From: Phycisphaerae bacterium
GTDB taxonomy: Bacteria > Planctomycetota > Phycisphaerae > Tepidisphaerales > Tepidisphaeraceae
Length of the DNA stretch: 9,456 bases
Direction: 5' to 3'
Assembly: GCA_014380825.1 (NCBI GenBank)
Contig: JACMJD010000235.1
Coordinates: 1 to 9,456, forward strand
Below the pieces are notes generated by a model. The model saw nothing but the letters and a program-made list of their open reading frames with translations. It had not been told where the DNA came from and did no database searches. Made by a program: the position numbers and the translations under genes. Positions 6,476 through 9,456 of this stretch are shown one piece after another (positions within the stretch are counted from its first letter, which is position 1; each line of letters begins with the position of its first letter).

Positions 6476-9456
6476 TTACAGCACGCCGAGCTGCGTGTTG
6501 AACGCCAGGTCGATCAATGAGTAGTCATCGAAGTCGACGATGCCGTTGCCGTCGACGTCGCCGTTGAACCAGCCGGTTCGGTTGTTGTTGAAGCCGGCGT
6601 CGACGCGGCTGTAATCGTCGAAGTCAACCGTGCCGTTGAAGTCCACGTCGCCGTAGTATGTGTACTTGATCAACACCGCGTCGCCGGGCAGCGCTTCGCC
6701 GTCGAACGTCGCGGACGGGCCGTTGGCCAGCTTGTAGTCGCTGGCTTCAATCGCGCCGAGCGTCGTGTTTTTCGGCACGCGGTTCTTCGCGCTGGTGGAG
6801 GTCAGTCCCTGGCCATCCCACAGTCCGCCGTTGCGGGCGCTGTTGATCAGCGCCTGGATCGACGACAGTTGCGTGCCGCCGGTGTAGTTCAGGATCATGT
6901 CGTTGTCGTTCAGGTCGATCAGGCCGTTGAGCGACAGGCTGTTGGTGACGATGACCGCATTCTGTCCCGCCGGCACCGTTGCCGTTGCCGTGGTGGCGAC
7001 GAACAACGTCGCCAGGTGCTGCGTGTTGTCGATGAAGACGTTGGCGTTGGCGTTGGCGTTGAGCGTGTCGTTTCCGCCGCGTCCGTCGAAGCGGAAGACA
7101 TTGGTGTTGGTGGTGTTGACCGAGATGCCCGAAATCGCCGCGGAGGTCGCGGCGTTGAACACGACGAATTCCGCACCGGTGCTGCCCTTGATAGACAACG
7201 TGTTCGTGCCGGCCAGGCCGTCGTAACTCGCGCCGAGCGAGGGCAACGGATTTCCGTTGGCCGCGTCGACGGTGAGCGAATCGGTGCCGGCCGTGCCGGT
7301 GAAGCTCAGCGTGCTGAGGATGGTCTTGTCCGCCGTGAATGTCGGCGGGTTCGCGAGCAGCTCGTCGATCCAGATCTGCACCTTCGTGCTGGTCGGATCG
7401 AGTCGCAGCGTGATGTCCTGACCAGAGTACGCGGTCGGGAAGAGGCCGAAGTCGCCGCCGAAGAGTTCGCCGCCAACGGCGTTGAACGTTCGCAGGCCGT
7501 TGGTCGGATTCGTGAACACGGTGTTCGCCGGTGCTTCGGCGCGGATGTTGTGCGTGCCGGCCGAGAGACCCGGGAAGTTGTAAGCGCCGCCGGCGTCGGT
7601 GAGCACGTTGGGTTCGGTCGAACCGAACGTGATCGACCAGCCCGTGAGCGATCCGGTATCGGTGGTCGCGGCGTCCTGCACGCGAAGCGTCCAGGTTCCA
7701 TTGGCGTTCTGACCGTTCAGCGCCGACAGCGGTGTTTCCGGCCTGAACGAGCCGGTATACGGCGGGGTGCCCGCGACGATCGACGTCGCCGCGGCGTCGT
7801 CGAAGACCGTGTTTACGAAGTTCTCACCCGTGCCGCCGCGACGGTTCGCCAGCGTGACCGTGGTGCCGATCGGGCTGATCAGCGAGATCACCAGGTCGCC
7901 GTCGAACGTGTGCGTGATGTTGAGTTTGACGGTCAGGTTGTTGATGTTCCCGCCGCCTGCGACACTCAGCGTGGAATTAATCGTGGTGTTGTCATTGATC
8001 GCCAGCGGCACATTGGCGGAGTTGAACGTTCCGCCGGTGTTGTCGAACGTGCCGCTGTTGTTCAGATCCTGATAGACGCGTTGGCCAATGTACGGTGTTT
8101 CGCCGACGTCCTTGATGCCGTTGCCGTTGGCATCGCGATACACGAACCCGCCGATGCGCACGCGATTGGTGAAGCCGAAGTTGTCGCCGGTGAAGACCAG
8201 CGCGGCGTTCGTGACCGTGTGCGAGAACGATGCGCTGCCAGGGAACGTGAGGCGTCGTCCCGCGGGCGTGACCGCGCGCACGACGTACGAACCGTTCGCC
8301 AGGCCACCGAGCGTGTAGGTCCCGTTGGCGGCGGAAACCGTGCTCGGATCGCCGGCGTTAAAAGTGCCGGACAGATCCGCGTCGATGTAAATCGTCACGC
8401 CGGCCAAGCCAAGTTCGCTGCCGTCGAACACGCCATTGTCGTTGGAATCATCGAAGACGGTGCCGGCGATGCGCGGGTTGACGAAGCCGAAATCTTCGCC
8501 CGCGACGGCGCTGGTCCCGTCGAAGTTGACGTTGTAGAAGCCGCTGGCGGGGAACGTCTGTCGCTGCCCGGCGGGGGCTTCGCTGCGGATGACATAAGGT
8601 CCGGCGGCCAACCCGGTGAAGCTGTACGAGCCGCCCAGCACCGTGGTGGTCGAGGTATCGCCGGCGTTGAGCGTGCCGCTGTTGTCGGCGTCGATGTAGA
8701 CGGTGACGCCCGCCAGTGCGGGTTCGCCGGGATCCTTCGCGGCGTTTCCGTTGAGATCGTCGAACGTGATGCCGTAAATGCCCGGCAGGCCGGCGCCGAT
8801 GATGTCGACGCGCGCGGTCGCCAGATCAAAGTTGTTCGGCGCGGGATTGTTCGGCAGGCCGTTGGTGCCGATGGCGTTGCTCGCCCAGATGGCGAAGAAT
8901 CGTCCGCCGTAGAAGTCCGAACCGGTCCAGTCCCCGAAATCGATGCCGCTGGCGGCACGCACTTCGTTCGACCAGCCCGGATCGATCTGGAAGTTCGTCC
9001 AGGTCAATCCGCCATCCGTGCTGAGCGCGCCGTAGAACTGCGCTTCGTTATTTTGAACCGCGTCGCTGCCGTTGGGCACCACGCCGTTGTCGTTGCGACC
9101 ATCGTGGAAGCTGACAACGACCGCGCCGGTAGTCGGATCGACCGCAATCTGTCCGAGCATCTGGCTGCGGATCGGGCTGGCCGGATCGTCGTTGACGCGG
9201 ACTTCGTTGGACCAGGTCAGGCCGTTGTCGTCGCTGTAGCGAATGACGATGTCGTGGTTGTGGCTTTCGTTGACGACTTCGTTTGCGTACATGAAGTACA
9301 CGCGCCCCGCGAACGGTCGGCCTGGCGGGACGACCGCGAATTGGCATTCGGGGTCGACCGATCGACCGTTCTGCATCGGGATGAAATCGAATCCACCGAC
9401 GTTCGTGGGGGTGTTCAGGATCGGGGTCGTCAAGCTGCCGCCAAGACCGACGAAGC
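6476..9456 (-). CDS. large multidomain extracellular protein: BNR/Asp-box, SdrD_B-like repeats, P domain, dockerin-like C-terminus (5' end beyond window)
   Basis: The frame stays open to the right edge; the first in-window candidate start is a TTG at 9433, which I regard as internal. Numbering from it (985 residues): 40-190, sialidase-like beta-propeller segment with Asp-boxes SDDNGLTW (67-74) and STDGGLTW (138-145); 218-318 and 321-423, two SdrD_B-like repeats (GITFDDLNGN, AGTVFDDSNDNG; each with GVTxYIDAD, SGTxNAGD and GxYxxxGLAxG); 427-470 and 605-665, two halves of a third such repeat; 478-604 between them, a proprotein-convertase P domain (THTFDGDLVISLISPIGT, NANGTWTLRVQDAATTDTG, LTGWSITFG); 666-830, Thr/Asn-rich beta repeats with an RTX-like FDGRGGNDTL; 831-985, a module shared with the hydrolase, ending in EF-hand loops 929-940 and 959-970. 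It is most likely a secreted or surface calcium-binding adhesin or scaffold. No protease or complete sialidase active site is visible. Confidence 0.88.
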   Translation of the reverse strand, partial: FVGLGGSLTTPILNTPTNVGGFDFIPMQNGRSVDPECQFAVVPPGRPFAGRVYFMYANEVVNESHNHDIVIRYSDDNGLTWSNEVRVNDDPASPIRSQMLGQIAVDPTTGAVVVSFHDGRNDNGVVPNGSDAVQNNEAQFYGALSTDGGLTWTNFQIDPGWSNEVRAASGIDFGDWTGSDFYGGRFFAIWASNAIGTNGLPNNPAPNNFDLATARVDIIGAGLPGIYGITFDDLNGNAAKDPGEPALAGVTVYIDADNSGTLNAGDTSTTTVLGGSYSFTGLAAGPYVIRSEAPAGQRQTFPASGFYNVNFDGTSAVAGEDFGFVNPRIAGTVFDDSNDNGVFDGSELGLAGVTIYIDADLSGTFNAGDPSTVSAANGTYTLGGLANGSYVVRAVTPAGRRLTFPGSASFSHTVTNAALVFTGDNFGFTNRVRIGGFVYRDANGNGIKDVGETPYIGQRVYQDLNNSGTFDNTGGTFNSANVPLAINDNTTINSTLSVAGGGNINNLTVKLNITHTFDGDLVISLISPIGTTVTLANRRGGTGENFVNTVFDDAAATSIVAGTPPYTGSFRPETPLSALNGQNANGTWTLRVQDAATTDTGSLTGWSITFGSTEPNVLTDAGGAYNFPGLSAGTHNIRAEAPANTVFTNPTNGLRTFNAVGGELFGGDFGLFPTAYSGQDITLRLDPTSTKVQIWIDELLANPPTFTADKTILSTLSFTGTAGTDSLTVDAANGNPLPSLGASYDGLAGTNTLSIKGSTGAEFVVFNAATSAAISGISVNTTNTNVFRFDGRGGNDTLNANANANVFIDNTQHLATLFVATTATATVPAGQNAVIVTNSLSLNGLIDLNDNDMILNYTGGTQLSSIQALINSARNGGLWDGQGLTSTSAKNRVPKNTTLGAIEASDYKLANGPSATFDGEALPGDAVLIKYTYYGDVDFNGTVDFDDYSRVDAGFNNNRTGWFNGDVDGNGIVDFDDYSLIDLAFNTQLGVL
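6479..6943 (-). repeat. shared C-terminal module, copy in the large surface-protein gene
   Basis: Encodes residues 831-985 of the in-window frame: LIDLNDNDMILNY, KNTTLGAIEASDY, NGPSATFDGEA, VLIKYTYYGD, and EF-hand loops joined by AGFNNNRTGW. It matches 5350-5790 of the hydrolase gene motif for motif. Both copies end within a few residues after FNTQL, except that the hydrolase adds a short basic tail. Confidence 0.85.
7622..8002 (-). other. P domain nested within the third SdrD_B-like repeat
   Basis: This segment encodes residues 478-604 of the large protein. It has the P-domain hallmarks: a conserved TFDGDLVISLISPIGTTVTL strand pair, then NGTWTLRVQDAATTDTGSLTG and WSITF. The flanking protein reads as the first half (8024-8155) and second half (7439-7621) of one SdrD_B-like repeat, so the domain sits inside the repeat and not between repeats. 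Confidence 0.75.

Noticed and set aside
7070..7100. RTX toxin-type calcium repeat (FDGRGGNDTL) in the large protein
   Set aside because: A single match, with no tandem GGxGxDxUx series and no other RTX feature; reported only as RTX-like wording within a beta-rich region.
9431..9433. TTG as the start codon of the large minus-strand protein
   Set aside because: The frame continues upstream without a stop to the window edge (reading FVGLGGS before it), there is no signal peptide and no good Shine-Dalgarno, so the gene is treated as 5'-partial.

Overview
The window looks like chromosomal DNA of a GC-rich planctomycete, probably of the Phycisphaerae (Tepidisphaera/Humisphaera-like). The taxon is inferred from three things visible in the proteins: DUF1559-like prepilin proteins with an FTLVELLVVIGIIAVL N-terminus, an N-terminal LEPRQLLAG extracellular motif, and C-terminal dockerin-like EF-hand pairs in a module typical of planctomycete secreted proteins. 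I saw no tRNA, rRNA, CRISPR array or insertion sequence.

Layout. (1) 1-841, minus: 5' part of atpD, the F1 ATP synthase beta subunit, running off the left edge. (2) 842-1309: divergent noncoding region with a plausible atpD promoter, a leader hairpin and several perfect inverted repeats. (3) 1310-2434 and 2486-3604, plus: a tandem pair of prepilin-like pseudopilin proteins, about 80% identical by eye, each with its own Shine-Dalgarno, closed by a 14-bp-stem intrinsic terminator at 3654-3691. (4) 3790-5844, plus: a secreted alpha/beta-hydrolase (lipase-like Ser-Asp-His arrangement) with LEPRQLLAG at the N-terminus and a dockerin-like C-terminus. (5) 5845-6475: 631-bp noncoding interval between convergent genes, with GC-rich hairpins and a terminator for the minus-strand gene. 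(6) 6476-9456, minus: a very large multidomain surface or secreted protein (BNR/Asp-box repeats, three SdrD_B-like repeats, a proprotein-convertase P domain lying inside the third repeat, and the same C-terminal module as the hydrolase). Its true start lies beyond the right edge.

How the genes relate. Apart from atpD, which is housekeeping and separately transcribed, everything concerns the cell envelope or exterior: pseudopilins handled by a prepilin peptidase/type II-like system, and two exported proteins ending in one common module that probably serves as a sorting, anchoring or calcium-dependent docking tag. I do not see a defence system, biosynthetic cluster or clearly new machine. The most unusual points are the nested P domain, the shared C-terminal module on two functionally different convergent genes, and the old, strongly conserved pseudopilin duplication.
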